Below, piece by piece: positions 1 to 6,641 of a DNA stretch of 20,509 nucleotides; the first letter of the stretch is position 1; every line of letters starts with the position of its first letter. The notes below the pieces were generated by a model, which ran no database searches, had not been told where the DNA came from, and saw only the letters and a list, made by a program, of their open reading frames with translations. This DNA comes from a virus, in the IMG/VR virus record IMGVR_UViG_3300005056_000223, positions 1 to 20,509 of that record, one strand, 5' to 3'. Made by a program: the position numbers and the translations under genes.

Positions 1-516
1 CTACTTGTAAATCGCGTCATAGGCCTGCTCGCAGGTCACTCCCCGGCTGTGGCTTTGATCAGCAAATCCTGCCAGGTCGCCCGCTCGCTGGTCAGCGCGC
101 TTGAGCACGTCGGCAAGCACCATGACGGCACGGGTAGCTGCCGCGCTTGCGGCGGCAGTGCAGGAATGGCTGCCGGCTTGACCGACTGCGAGTCGAGCGG
201 CAAGGTTGTCTGCCGCCCCGCGCAGGCTGTCAGCAGAAGCGCGAGCGGTAGCAGCATCACCAACCGCTTGATCGATCGCATGTTGTCCATCTTCCGTCAC
301 CTTGTCGAGTTTGAGTTGCCATGCTTGTTCTTTGTCGCGCGCGGCGGCCTCGTTAACGGCTTTTGCCGTAGCGTCATCCGTATCGCGGGCACTCCACTTG
401 GCCTGCCAGTCGTCATTTGTGACGGACACCCCATGGTGATAGGCGCCATACAGCACGCCCAGGGCCAGAAGCACCGCGGCTATATAAGGAATGGATTTCA
501 GCAGGATCGTGTTCAT
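1..516 (-). CDS. Rz-like i-spanin (inner-membrane lysis protein)
   Basis: This 171-residue protein has a short N-terminus, one transmembrane segment (about residues 9-25) and a long Ala/Asp/Glu/Gln-rich helical periplasmic domain, which is the layout of Rz or DUF2514-type i-spanins. Such proteins bind an outer-membrane lipoprotein partner and fuse the two membranes in the last step of lysis. Two cysteines in the C-terminal part (in SHSCTA and VTCEQA) could form disulfides. The gene overlaps the end of the endolysin gene by 4 nt and contains the o-spanin gene in another frame. The TAG stop lies exactly at the left edge, so the protein is complete. The assignment rests on topology, position and the nested partner, not on a catalytic motif. 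Confidence 0.85.
   Translation of the reverse strand: MNTILLKSIPYIAAVLLALGVLYGAYHHGVSVTNDDWQAKWSARDTDDATAKAVNEAAARDKEQAWQLKLDKVTEDGQHAIDQAVGDAATARASADSLRGAADNLAARLAVGQAGSHSCTAAASAAATRAVMVLADVLKRADQRAGDLAGFADQSHSRGVTCEQAYDAIYK
36..290 (-). CDS. Rz1-like o-spanin lipoprotein, nested in the Rz gene
   Basis: This 84-residue ORF lies entirely inside the i-spanin gene in a different frame. It has a basic start, a hydrophobic stretch and a clear lipobox, LLTAC followed by AG, with Cys23 as the predicted lipidated residue. The mature part is proline-rich (PAAIPALPPQARQLPVPS), as is typical of Rz1. The role is to sit in the outer membrane and pair with Rz across the periplasm. Two starts are possible. 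The ATG at 290 has AAGGTG 7 nt upstream. The ATG at 281 has GGAAG 9 nt upstream and would give 81 residues with Cys20. The fully embedded arrangement is the lambda-type one. Confidence 0.85.
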   Translation of the reverse strand: MDNMRSIKRLVMLLPLALLLTACAGRQTTLPLDSQSVKPAAIPALPPQARQLPVPSWCLPTCSSALTSERATWQDLLIKATAGE

Positions 517-1064
517 GCCAACACCTTCAGCGCAGTGTTGTAGAAGGCGACGCGCTCGGCCAAGCCGTTGATCCCACCATTGATGCGACGGGTGATCATC
601 TCGAACGAGCCAGAGTCAGCCAGTTTGTTCAGGTCGCGGGAGTTCCAGAACCAGGCCGCAGACTTAGCCGCCAACTCGGCCTGCTCCAATAGCTCTGGTG
701 TGCGTAGCAGGCGGTCGTCGCCGAACAGCGCCTTACTGCACGCCAGATAGTTGTCATGCCCTGTAATCTGGATCAGCCCGCGCCCGCGGTACTTCTGCCC
801 GTCACCGTCGGCCTCTGGTGTATTGCCCAGCCGCTTCGCCAGGGTGCCAGTGTCGTACTTGCTCAGGTACTGATCGCCGCCCAGCTCGCGCACATACAGG
901 AACTGGCCCGACTCATGGCCGACCTGGGCGATAAACGCCGCCATCCGGAGCTTGGTGTTGATCTGGTACCGCTGCATGGCCAGGTTCAGCGCAGATGCAA
1001 AAACACCGGCATTGCGGCCGGCGTTCGGGGTGATCTGCAGCAGTTGCTGTGCTGTGATTGGCAT
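513..1064 (-). CDS. GH19 (chitinase-like) endolysin
   Basis: This 183-residue muralytic enzyme belongs to the glycoside hydrolase 19 family, which many Pseudomonas phages use as endolysin to cut the glycan strands of peptidoglycan. Visible family signatures are VGHESGQF with the probable catalytic Glu51, a second acidic candidate at Glu60 (VRELGG), YRGRGLIQITG at 92-102, and TRRINGG at 158-164. No signal peptide or membrane anchor is present, so export needs a holin or similar factor. The gene overlaps the i-spanin start by 4 nt and follows the membrane-protein gene by one base, forming a compact lysis cassette. Length and motifs suggest a single-domain, complete enzyme. Confidence 0.93.
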   Translation of the reverse strand: MPITAQQLLQITPNAGRNAGVFASALNLAMQRYQINTKLRMAAFIAQVGHESGQFLYVRELGGDQYLSKYDTGTLAKRLGNTPEADGDGQKYRGRGLIQITGHDNYLACSKALFGDDRLLRTPELLEQAELAAKSAAWFWNSRDLNKLADSGSFEMITRRINGGINGLAERVAFYNTALKVLA

Positions 1065-1065
1065 G

Positions 1066-1647
1066 TCAGATCGCCTTGTAGAAGTTGATTTTCGTGGTCA
1101 TGCCTACAGGCTCGCCGTCCGTTCCGGCGTCGTCCGGCTGCACCTTGAAGCCCAGGCGTATTACAAAGGCCCGCGTCTCGCTCCACTGGTGCACCAGATA
1201 GAACCCATACCAGTGCTTCCCACTGTTCTCGGTAGTCACAAACTGCCAGCCAGCCTCGCCTGGGTGATCGCGGACGGTGTAGTCGCCGACATAGGTGATC
1301 GTGCTGCCCTTTATCGGCGCCTGCCACAGCTTGACGAACCGCATGTTGTTGACCGGGTTCCGTACCGCAGCCCACCACCACATCGCCATGAACGAGTCGA
1401 CCTTCCAGCCGAAAGGGGTGTTCTCAGCCCACCAGCCGCGCCGATCACCCTGAAGGCCGTCGTAGTCATTACCGAACAGCCATGCCCAGCGCGGAAGGCT
1501 CACGATTGCGCGGCCATCACTCTTGCTGATGTCGTCAACCCTGAACGGGATAGCGGCTGCGACCACAAGCAGGCCGACTAGGTCGGTGACAATATTGCAG
1601 GCAAGCAAAAACACCCACTGGCATATCGCCCTTGAGATTTTGAGCAT
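1066..1647 (-). CDS. Phage protein of unknown function with N-terminal membrane segment
   Basis: I take the ATG at 1647 as the start because GGAG lies 6 nt before it; TTG at 1659 and ATG at 1653 are possible but worse placed. The protein is then 193 residues. Residues about 9-36 are hydrophobic and could cross the membrane once, or twice as a short hairpin. The rest is soluble and rich in Trp (for example WWAENTPFGW and MAMWWWAAV). It resembles proteins found beside endolysins in Pseudomonas phages, possibly the DUF7338 group, but I do not know their function. It is the first gene after an AT-rich gap and directly precedes the endolysin. A lysis-accessory or holin-like role is conceivable by position only. 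Confidence 0.75.
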   Translation of the reverse strand: MLKISRAICQWVFLLACNIVTDLVGLLVVAAAIPFRVDDISKSDGRAIVSLPRWAWLFGNDYDGLQGDRRGWWAENTPFGWKVDSFMAMWWWAAVRNPVNNMRFVKLWQAPIKGSTITYVGDYTVRDHPGEAGWQFVTTENSGKHWYGFYLVHQWSETRAFVIRLGFKVQPDDAGTDGEPVGMTTKINFYKAI

Positions 1648-1659
1648 GGTCATCTCCAA

Positions 1660-1725
1660 AAGAAGCCCAAGGCGCAGCAGCCCCGGATTGTATTGCTTGA
1701 TTTATTAACTTGAACTATTAAACAA
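1660..1725 (-). promoter_or_regulatory. AT-rich intergenic gap with weak promoter candidate for the lysis cassette
   Basis: This gap between the fibre-assembly gene and the lysis genes is much more AT-rich on its right side than its surroundings. Read on the minus strand it contains TACAAT (5 of 6 to the -10 consensus), with TTCAAG 16 nt upstream as a poor -35. The distance to the ATG at 1647 leaves room for a leader ending in the GGAG ribosome site. No terminator-like hairpin is seen in it. This is a guess from consensus matching. Confidence 0.25.
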
Positions 1726-2088
1726 TTACGATGCCGGTTTTTCTGGCCAGACCGGATTAGTAACAGTGAGATCAACCGCTTTTAAAGCGCGGTAGTAAGC
1801 CTGCCAAGCTTTGGCGATTAATGCTTCTTCGTCTGTGGCATCGCCAAGCTGGAGAGACACCAAGATAGGCGCCATAACCCTCGATGCTTCATCAGTTCTT
1901 GCAAGCTGCTCGTTACCATTCCGCATAACGACCTGCTCGTGCGTTGGGACAGGATGCAGATGCGCTTCCAGCGCCGCGCCAACAAGCGGCACCATGTCAG
2001 CACCATACCCCATAGCGATCTGACTCTCGTCATATGCGTATACGAGCCCGTCAATAGGGTTTGTAAAATACAAGTATGTATCGTTCAT
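1726..2088 (-). CDS. Putative tail fibre assembly protein (chaperone)
   Basis: This 120-residue acidic protein begins MNDTYLYFTNP. The ATG at 2088 overlaps the fibre stop as ATGA, so I prefer it to the upstream ATG at 2103, which lacks a ribosome site. Small proteins directly after the tail fibre gene are commonly tail fibre assembly chaperones. The N-terminal YxYFTNPxxGLVYAYDE pattern and the C-terminal WQAYYRAL...VTNPVWPEKP pattern fit that broad family: such proteins often end in a short Trp/Pro motif. They help the fibre trimer fold and are usually not in the virion. Its composition is more AT-rich than the core structural genes, like the fibre gene next to it. A definite subfamily cannot be named. 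Confidence 0.7.
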   Translation of the reverse strand: MNDTYLYFTNPIDGLVYAYDESQIAMGYGADMVPLVGAALEAHLHPVPTHEQVVMRNGNEQLARTDEASRVMAPILVSLQLGDATDEEALIAKAWQAYYRALKAVDLTVTNPVWPEKPAS

Positions 2089-3170
2089 ATCATTTCTACC
2101 CATTTGCTAATGGTTGCGCCGCCGGTAAGGTCCACTTTATAAGTCTGCCCATTCCCCACAAGGAAGCTTACCGGAGCCGTCGCCCCAGAAGTTCCGAGGT
2201 CTCCAGTGTAGACAATGGTCGAGCCAACCGTGACCGTGACCGTATCTACGCCAGGCTGGGTGGCTATGGAGACAACCACGAGAATCGGAAAGTTATTTGA
2301 GTTTGTGTAAGTGGTGCCGCCCACTCGCGAGCCGGTGACATCGGAGTATGTCCTGTTGTAACCAGCAGTCATCATCAGGGCGTTATTAATTTTACCCTGA
2401 AGGCGTAGCGGGGTTACTGCTTTTGTCGACTCGGTTCCCGCCGAAACCTCTTCGGAGGTCGCTAAGAAAACTAGGCCGCGAGCGGTCTCGCTTGCGGCAA
2501 TTAAATATGACTGAAGCTCTTGATAGACAAAGTTTGTATTTGCCAATCTCGCACTATTGTCGTGTAGTGGAGGAGTTGAGTTTGTGCCAGGCGTCCCGGT
2601 GAAAAATGGGCTGTTGATAGGTGCAAAAGAGGTAACATCTATTGGTAACTGGTCGAGAATTACCAAATCAGTGCCGTCGTACTCAACGTCTGCGAGCTGG
2701 TTGGCTGCGAACACGGCCGCCACCTTGGCACCGGTGGAGTCGTATTGCTTGATGCTCTTGGCGCCTTTGCCGGAAACGTTGATGGTGTCTGTGCCCGTGC
2801 TGTTTTGGCTGAATTTCACACGGAGTCGCAAAGGTGCCGAGTACGCAGAGATTGACGGAGTCGGAGTAAGAGTTAGTGCTCCAGCGCTTCCCGCAGTCGT
2901 AAATGCAGTTCCGGACTGAAGCTGCTTCAAGACCTGAAGTGCGTCGAAGAACTGCGACGCACCCACGGCATCAACAGCGCCATTGGCTGTAACGCCTGCA
3001 GCACTTAGAAGCGACTGAAAGAAACCTTCTTTGTCGTTCGCCCAGTCTTGCTCAAGATATGATCCGTCTTTGGCGTTCGGTGCAGTCCTGTTTTTGAATG
3101 ATCCCAGCGGGTATTCGGAAGATGGGTTGTTGAACCGGTTTGGGTACCGCTCGTTAAGCTTCAGCGACAT
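2085..3170 (-). CDS. Tail fibre / receptor-binding protein
   Basis: The 361-residue protein starts MSLKLNERYPNRFNNP, a conserved baseplate-attachment type of N-terminus. Typical fibre elements follow: PINSPFFTGTPG at 184-195, DNSARLANTNFVYQ near 204-217, and ASETARGLVFLATSEEV near 226-242, a segment shared by many phage and R-pyocin-like fibres. The last 90 residues are rich in Thr, Val and Gly and look beta-stranded, ending in SKWVEMI. This is probably the small receptor-binding head. The gene sits after the DUF2612 protein and before the assembly chaperone, the expected place. Host range should be decided here. Composition is less GC-rich than the core genes, consistent with exchange between phages. 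Confidence 0.88.
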   Translation of the reverse strand: MSLKLNERYPNRFNNPSSEYPLGSFKNRTAPNAKDGSYLEQDWANDKEGFFQSLLSAAGVTANGAVDAVGASQFFDALQVLKQLQSGTAFTTAGSAGALTLTPTPSISAYSAPLRLRVKFSQNSTGTDTINVSGKGAKSIKQYDSTGAKVAAVFAANQLADVEYDGTDLVILDQLPIDVTSFAPINSPFFTGTPGTNSTPPLHDNSARLANTNFVYQELQSYLIAASETARGLVFLATSEEVSAGTESTKAVTPLRLQGKINNALMMTAGYNRTYSDVTGSRVGGTTYTNSNNFPILVVVSIATQPGVDTVTVTVGSTIVYTGDLGTSGATAPVSFLVGNGQTYKVDLTGGATISKWVEMI

Positions 3171-3171
3171 G

Positions 3172-3813
3172 TTAAGCCCCTATATATCCTGCAAATTCTG
3201 CGTCTTCGTCACCGAACTCAGCATCCATATCGCCGAACTCGACCATTCCGAACCCCTCAAGGAATCCGTTAAATCTCACCGATTGCGGCTTAGGAACCAG
3301 TCCTGCATTTAGCAGTGCGAACCGCTCAAGATCGGTTATCTGCCCGTAGAACTCGATACTGAAAGACATATCCTCGCCGTCCGTCACGCGCAGAACATCA
3401 GCGTGCGGGAGCAGGAAATTCATACCGTCGAGGATGTTCTCAATCGTCGTATCGCCGTTGTTCTTGATGATCTTGGCTTTGATGACCAGTCGGTAAAGGT
3501 CATCCGATAGCTGCCCGTATTGATCGATCGTCAGGGCGCTGAACATCGCGCCATCGTCGCCAAACTCATCGCCGTCCGTTAAATCGAAAAGCCCAGGGTT
3601 CATTGGGAATGCGCCAACGAAACTACGCGGCGCCACGACGATCCGGCCGATTACGTTCAACTGTTCGCCGAACACGTTGTCGATGTCGTAACTCTTGCGC
3701 ACCGCCTCGGCTGCATCCTCAATGCTCCCGCCGAGCCTCTTGGCGATCGCATACCAGGCCACTGCCTTGGGCTTGTCGCGGTATTGCGCGTAAATGCGGT
3801 CTGGGATGTTCAT
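3172..3813 (-). CDS. DUF2612-family tail/baseplate protein (tail protein I position)
   Basis: I choose the start MNIPDRIYAQYRDKPKA at 3813 because its ATG overlaps the stop of the J-like gene (TGATG). The frame is open to 3849, but no good ribosome site supports the longer form. The 213-residue protein matches the DUF2612 pattern: YRDKPKAVAWYAIAKRLGGSI early, then the segment with GEQLNVIGRIVVAPR. The family sits between baseplate protein J and the fibre in contractile-tailed phages and is thought to act like P2 protein I, linking fibres to the baseplate. The C-terminus has a short acidic repeat-like stretch (EFGDMDAEFGDEDAEFAGY). Confidence 0.85.
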   Translation of the reverse strand: MNIPDRIYAQYRDKPKAVAWYAIAKRLGGSIEDAAEAVRKSYDIDNVFGEQLNVIGRIVVAPRSFVGAFPMNPGLFDLTDGDEFGDDGAMFSALTIDQYGQLSDDLYRLVIKAKIIKNNGDTTIENILDGMNFLLPHADVLRVTDGEDMSFSIEFYGQITDLERFALLNAGLVPKPQSVRFNGFLEGFGMVEFGDMDAEFGDEDAEFAGYIGA

Positions 3814-5033
3814 CAGGTGATCACTACGGTGATGTTGCTCTCCGTCCACCGGGACATTTGGTTGTAGGCGATGACAGCGTTCGCCTGGACGCCATTGAGG
3901 CTTGACGAAGGAAAGTCGACGTAGCTGTTGCCGTATGCCCCGATGACCTTGTTGACCGGCGTGAAGATCGTGCTGAACGGCACGGTCTCGCCAATATCAA
4001 ACCCGCTGATCTTGAATCCCACGTCTGCTGGGATCAGGTCGCCGGCCGCGTACTCCATCATCGCCTCCTTGATGAGCTGGTCGGCGTTGTCCGGTAGCGT
4101 TCCATCGTTGACTACGTGAATGACCGGGAGCATGTCCACGTAGATCGGGCGGCTGGCGCGGATCACCTTCTTGTTGGTCGGGTATTTCGGCGACGTCACC
4201 TCAACCTCGAACGGCGTTCCTGCCTGGTACAGCAGAGGGCCGGGGTTCTTCTTCAGATAGATCGCCATAGCGATATCTTCATTGGTGCCGCCGTCGACGA
4301 TCACCGCATATGACTTTCTTGGAAGGCCGTGAGGGTTGTCGACTGATACGGCCGAGCTATCGGTATCGTTCTCGTAGATCTTGACGCGGCGCACGCCAGG
4401 CACCGAGTACAGTTCGCCGTAAGTGGAGTCGATCTGATTGTTGCCGGGGCGCCCTACTGCCGTCGCCCGGGTTACGCGTAGCTGTTCGTCGCGCTGACCG
4501 TCAGTGCCTGGTGTTGCCGGAGTGGCGTTTGTAACGCTTGCCAGGCCTGCCACCACGTCCACGATGCGGGTAATAGTGCCGGCGTCAGCCTGGGTAGGCC
4601 CGACGACTGTGCACGTCGCGTTGACGGTCGCCGACCCCAGGGAGTCAGCTGTCACGGCCTGGTCAGTCGTCCAGCGGCTGCCGGTGGTGACCGACTCGAA
4701 GCGGTTGCCCGACGGGATTGGTGTACCTGGAGTAGCGGTTATGGTCAGTTGCACGCTGGAGCGAGAACCGCCCGATCGGATGGTGGCAGTCAGCGAGCAT
4801 ACAATATCGAGGTCGTTGCCCTTGGCCTTTTTCGGGTCTTTCGAGTTGTAGGCCTGCTGCAGCCTTTCATCGAGCGCGTAGAAGATCTCCGAGTCGTGCG
4901 CCATCTTCAGGCCGTCGGGCGTCGAAGGGTCAAAGTTCCACAGCGGATCAATATCCAAGTAGAACTGGCGCTCCTGGGCAAACCAGTCGTTTTGCGTCTG
5001 TAGCACGTAGCCGGTCGAAGTCAGGCTAGCCAT
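3813..5033 (-). CDS. Baseplate J / T4 gp47-like wedge protein
   Basis: This 406-residue protein shows the baseplate J layout. The N-terminal region carries a DIDPLWNFDPSTPDGLKMAHDSE segment and EILY-type helices. A middle beta domain follows (GTPIPSGNRFESVTTGSRW; VDVVAGLASVTNATPATPGTDGQRDEQLRVTRA), containing the characteristic G-x-D-x-E-x-x-L-R motif. Further on it has YSVPGVRRVKIYEN and PHGLPRKSYAVIVDGG. J forms the wedge ring with the gp25-like protein and triggers sheath contraction. Its start overlaps the wedge gene stop by 8 nt, and its own stop overlaps the next ATG, so the three are translationally coupled. Confidence 0.92.
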   Translation of the reverse strand: MASLTSTGYVLQTQNDWFAQERQFYLDIDPLWNFDPSTPDGLKMAHDSEIFYALDERLQQAYNSKDPKKAKGNDLDIVCSLTATIRSGGSRSSVQLTITATPGTPIPSGNRFESVTTGSRWTTDQAVTADSLGSATVNATCTVVGPTQADAGTITRIVDVVAGLASVTNATPATPGTDGQRDEQLRVTRATAVGRPGNNQIDSTYGELYSVPGVRRVKIYENDTDSSAVSVDNPHGLPRKSYAVIVDGGTNEDIAMAIYLKKNPGPLLYQAGTPFEVEVTSPKYPTNKKVIRASRPIYVDMLPVIHVVNDGTLPDNADQLIKEAMMEYAAGDLIPADVGFKISGFDIGETVPFSTIFTPVNKVIGAYGNSYVDFPSSSLNGVQANAVIAYNQMSRWTESNITVVIT

Positions 5034-5376
5034 TCAGTGTTACCTCTTCCAGGCCGAACTCAGTGAGAATCCCAGCGGTTACGCTGTAGGTACGGTTGTT
5101 GATGTTGAAGTCGGCGGAGAAGCTGGTGAGCCGGATCACGCCGGGGGTGTTGGCGATTCGCGCCCTGAGGGCTGCCTCGGCAGTAGACAGGCTGGTGAAC
5201 TTCCCAAGGATCTGTTCGTACCACGGCGTGCCGTCGGTGATGTCTCGGAAGTACTCGCCCAGGAACAGGCGAAGCCGGGTCAGCACGGTCTGTGCAACCT
5301 CGGACTGTCCGGTGATGAACTGTTGCCCGCGCGTCACGATGTCGCCTGTTTCGTCGTCCAGCCTGCGTACTGTCAT
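5026..5376 (-). CDS. gp25-like (P2 W-type) baseplate wedge protein
   Basis: The protein has 116 residues, the usual size for gp25/W-like wedge subunits. Family-like features are TRGQQFITGQSEVAQTVLTR, the central LRLFLGEYFRDITDGTPWYEQILGK (charged Glu/Arg pair and GTPWY), then ALRARIANTPGVIRL, with a beta-rich end. In T4 gp25 and its relatives such a subunit contacts the first sheath ring and nucleates sheath polymerisation. It overlaps the spike gene by ATGA upstream and the J gene by 8 nt downstream, placing it in the spike-W-J order known from P2-like and T4-like baseplates. Confidence 0.85.
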   Translation of the reverse strand: MTVRRLDDETGDIVTRGQQFITGQSEVAQTVLTRLRLFLGEYFRDITDGTPWYEQILGKFTSLSTAEAALRARIANTPGVIRLTSFSADFNINNRTYSVTAGILTEFGLEEVTLNG

Positions 5377-6080
5377 GGAACTGGAACTCCGCTTGTCCCG
5401 GAGCCCGGGGTTACACCGCCATGGCGATGCGTATTGAGGTTTGTGCCGGCGGCGGTGATGACGTTTCCGTCCGGCGTTATCTTCAGCCCGTTAATCAGGA
5501 AGGTGCCGTCTGCCTGCAACTGAAAGCTGCCCGCGCCGTTCTGCATCAGGGTTGTGCCGTCGGCCAGTACGTTGAACCTGGCCACCCCGTTGTCCATGGA
5601 GATGCTGTTGTCGTTCTTCAGCCAGACGAATTGGGTGCCAGCCTTGTTGCGCATGCGAACGCCGTTATTCTGGAAGTCCGGCAGCGCGTTGGGCTGCGAC
5701 CTGAACCCAGGCAGGAACATGGCGTCCTGCATGTTGTGGAAGCGCCCGATTGGGTTTTCCGCCACCCCGCCGCTCTGCACCCACCCATCAATGCAGCGCT
5801 GAGAGAACAGGATGTCCCCCTCACAACCAGCATCGATCTGGTACTCGACGCAGTAGTCACCGCCGGGGAAGTAGACCGGAACCTCGATGATTGGAGGTAT
5901 CGTGAACTCGGCACCGTTGATGTCGACCCTCAATATCCCTGGCTGCACCTGGGCAAGCTGCGTGACTGGGTCGAAGGTCCTGACGTGCCCGGGCAGCGAA
6001 GTGCAAACACCTTTCATCACCTCACGAAAGGCGTCGCGCATCATCTTGGCCTGCTTAGTGCGGCCTTCTTGTTTGAGCAT
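5373..6080 (-). CDS. gp138/V-like membrane-puncturing spike protein
   Basis: This 235-residue protein has an N-terminal OB-fold-like part (about residues 20-105, with THEVRTFDP-type strands, IPPIIEVPVYFPGG and GDILFSQRCIDGW). A middle linker follows (FHNMQDAMFLPGF). The C-terminal half of short repeated beta strands (FNVLADGTTLMQNGAGSF, LQADGTFLINGLKITPDG) resembles a triple-stranded needle. It ends near THRHGG, with His218 and His220 forming the H-x-H that binds an iron ion at the tip of known phage spikes. GGGAG lies 6 nt before the ATG. The gene directly follows a strong terminator and has only about 35 nt of leader, so its mRNA probably comes from readthrough of upstream transcription. 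Confidence 0.88.
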   Translation of the reverse strand: MLKQEGRTKQAKMMRDAFREVMKGVCTSLPGHVRTFDPVTQLAQVQPGILRVDINGAEFTIPPIIEVPVYFPGGDYCVEYQIDAGCEGDILFSQRCIDGWVQSGGVAENPIGRFHNMQDAMFLPGFRSQPNALPDFQNNGVRMRNKAGTQFVWLKNDNSISMDNGVARFNVLADGTTLMQNGAGSFQLQADGTFLINGLKITPDGNVITAAGTNLNTHRHGGVTPGSGTSGVPVP

Positions 6081-6109
6081 TTCCCGCTCCCGCCTTTGTC
6101 GTGGGCAAT

Positions 6110-6132
6110 AAAAAACCCGCCGAAGCGGGGTT
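6110..6132 (-). terminator. Strong intrinsic terminator after the exported-protein gene
   Basis: On the minus strand the sequence reads CCCGC, TTCG loop, GCGGG, then six T before A. The UUCG-type tetraloop on a GC stem and the T-run form a textbook rho-independent terminator. It lies about 28 nt past the stop of the 6160-6567 gene and about 30 nt before the spike ATG. On the plus strand the hairpin lacks a continuous T-run, so it works mainly for minus-strand transcription. Confidence 0.85.
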
Positions 6133-6159
6133 GTTAAATTTCGTGATGCTGGTTCTGTT

Positions 6160-6567
6160 TTATCTGACGCTTCCGAACCCGTCGGTCAGCACGCCTTTTT
6201 GGCTGTACTGACTGCTGATCAGCTTGCCAATCTTGGCGTCTACCTGACGCAGGCTGGACAACATTCCTTTGGTAGGTCCGCCACTCAGCGATTTGCATCC
6301 CATGCGCGCCAGGTAAAGGTCATGCTCTCGAATCGACACGGACATAGCGTTGTAAATCTCCATGTTCCTTGACCTTAGAGCCAGCGTAACGGCGCCTGCA
6401 CCATATAACGGATCATTGGCCACATTCACGACGCCAGAACCAGAGCTAAGCGCGGTGTCGACATAGTTGTACATCTGCCGACCATCGCACTGGCCGCCAT
6501 CATCAGCCAGCGCGATGAATGGCAGCATTGCTGCTGCGGTGAGGATAACCAGACTTGTCTTCAACAT
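6160..6567 (-). CDS. Small exported protein of unknown function (candidate moron)
   Basis: This 135-residue protein has a clear Sec signal peptide: MLKTS, a hydrophobic core to about residue 20, and a likely cleavage ALA before DDGGQ. The mature protein (about 114 residues) would be periplasmic. It has two cysteines (Cys27 and Cys91) that could pair, and no recognisable enzymatic motif. It interrupts the baseplate genes between hub and spike, where no structural gene of this kind is expected. It has a 74-nt non-coding leader, no strong ribosome site (CCCTTAA precedes the ATG), and a dedicated terminator behind it. GC looks lower than its neighbours. Possible roles are superinfection exclusion, host-surface modification or another lysogeny-expressed function, or a virion-exit factor. 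None of these is shown by the sequence. Confidence 0.8.
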   Translation of the reverse strand: MLKTSLVILTAAAMLPFIALADDGGQCDGRQMYNYVDTALSSGSGVVNVANDPLYGAGAVTLALRSRNMEIYNAMSVSIREHDLYLARMGCKSLSGGPTKGMLSSLRQVDAKIGKLISSQYSQKGVLTDGFGSVR

Positions 6568-6641
6568 TTAAGGGCACCAGCGAGGCTTTGGGTATTGCTC
6601 GGAAATGTAGCAGATCGCCAGCGCAAGTCATTGACCAGTCG
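6568..6641 (-). promoter_or_regulatory. Leader of the exported-protein gene with weak promoter candidate
   Basis: This 74-nt gap between the hub stop and the ATG at 6567 is unusually long for this tightly packed operon. Read on the minus strand it contains TGCTACATT, which fits an extended -10 (TG-n-TACATT, 4 of 6 to TATAAT). No convincing -35 stands at the right distance. If real, it would give the exported gene its own transcript. The evidence is weak. Confidence 0.25.

Noticed and set aside
5421-6137. A 238-residue plus-strand ORF opposite the spike gene
   Set aside because: It is a shadow of the spike frame; it also runs through the terminator hairpin.
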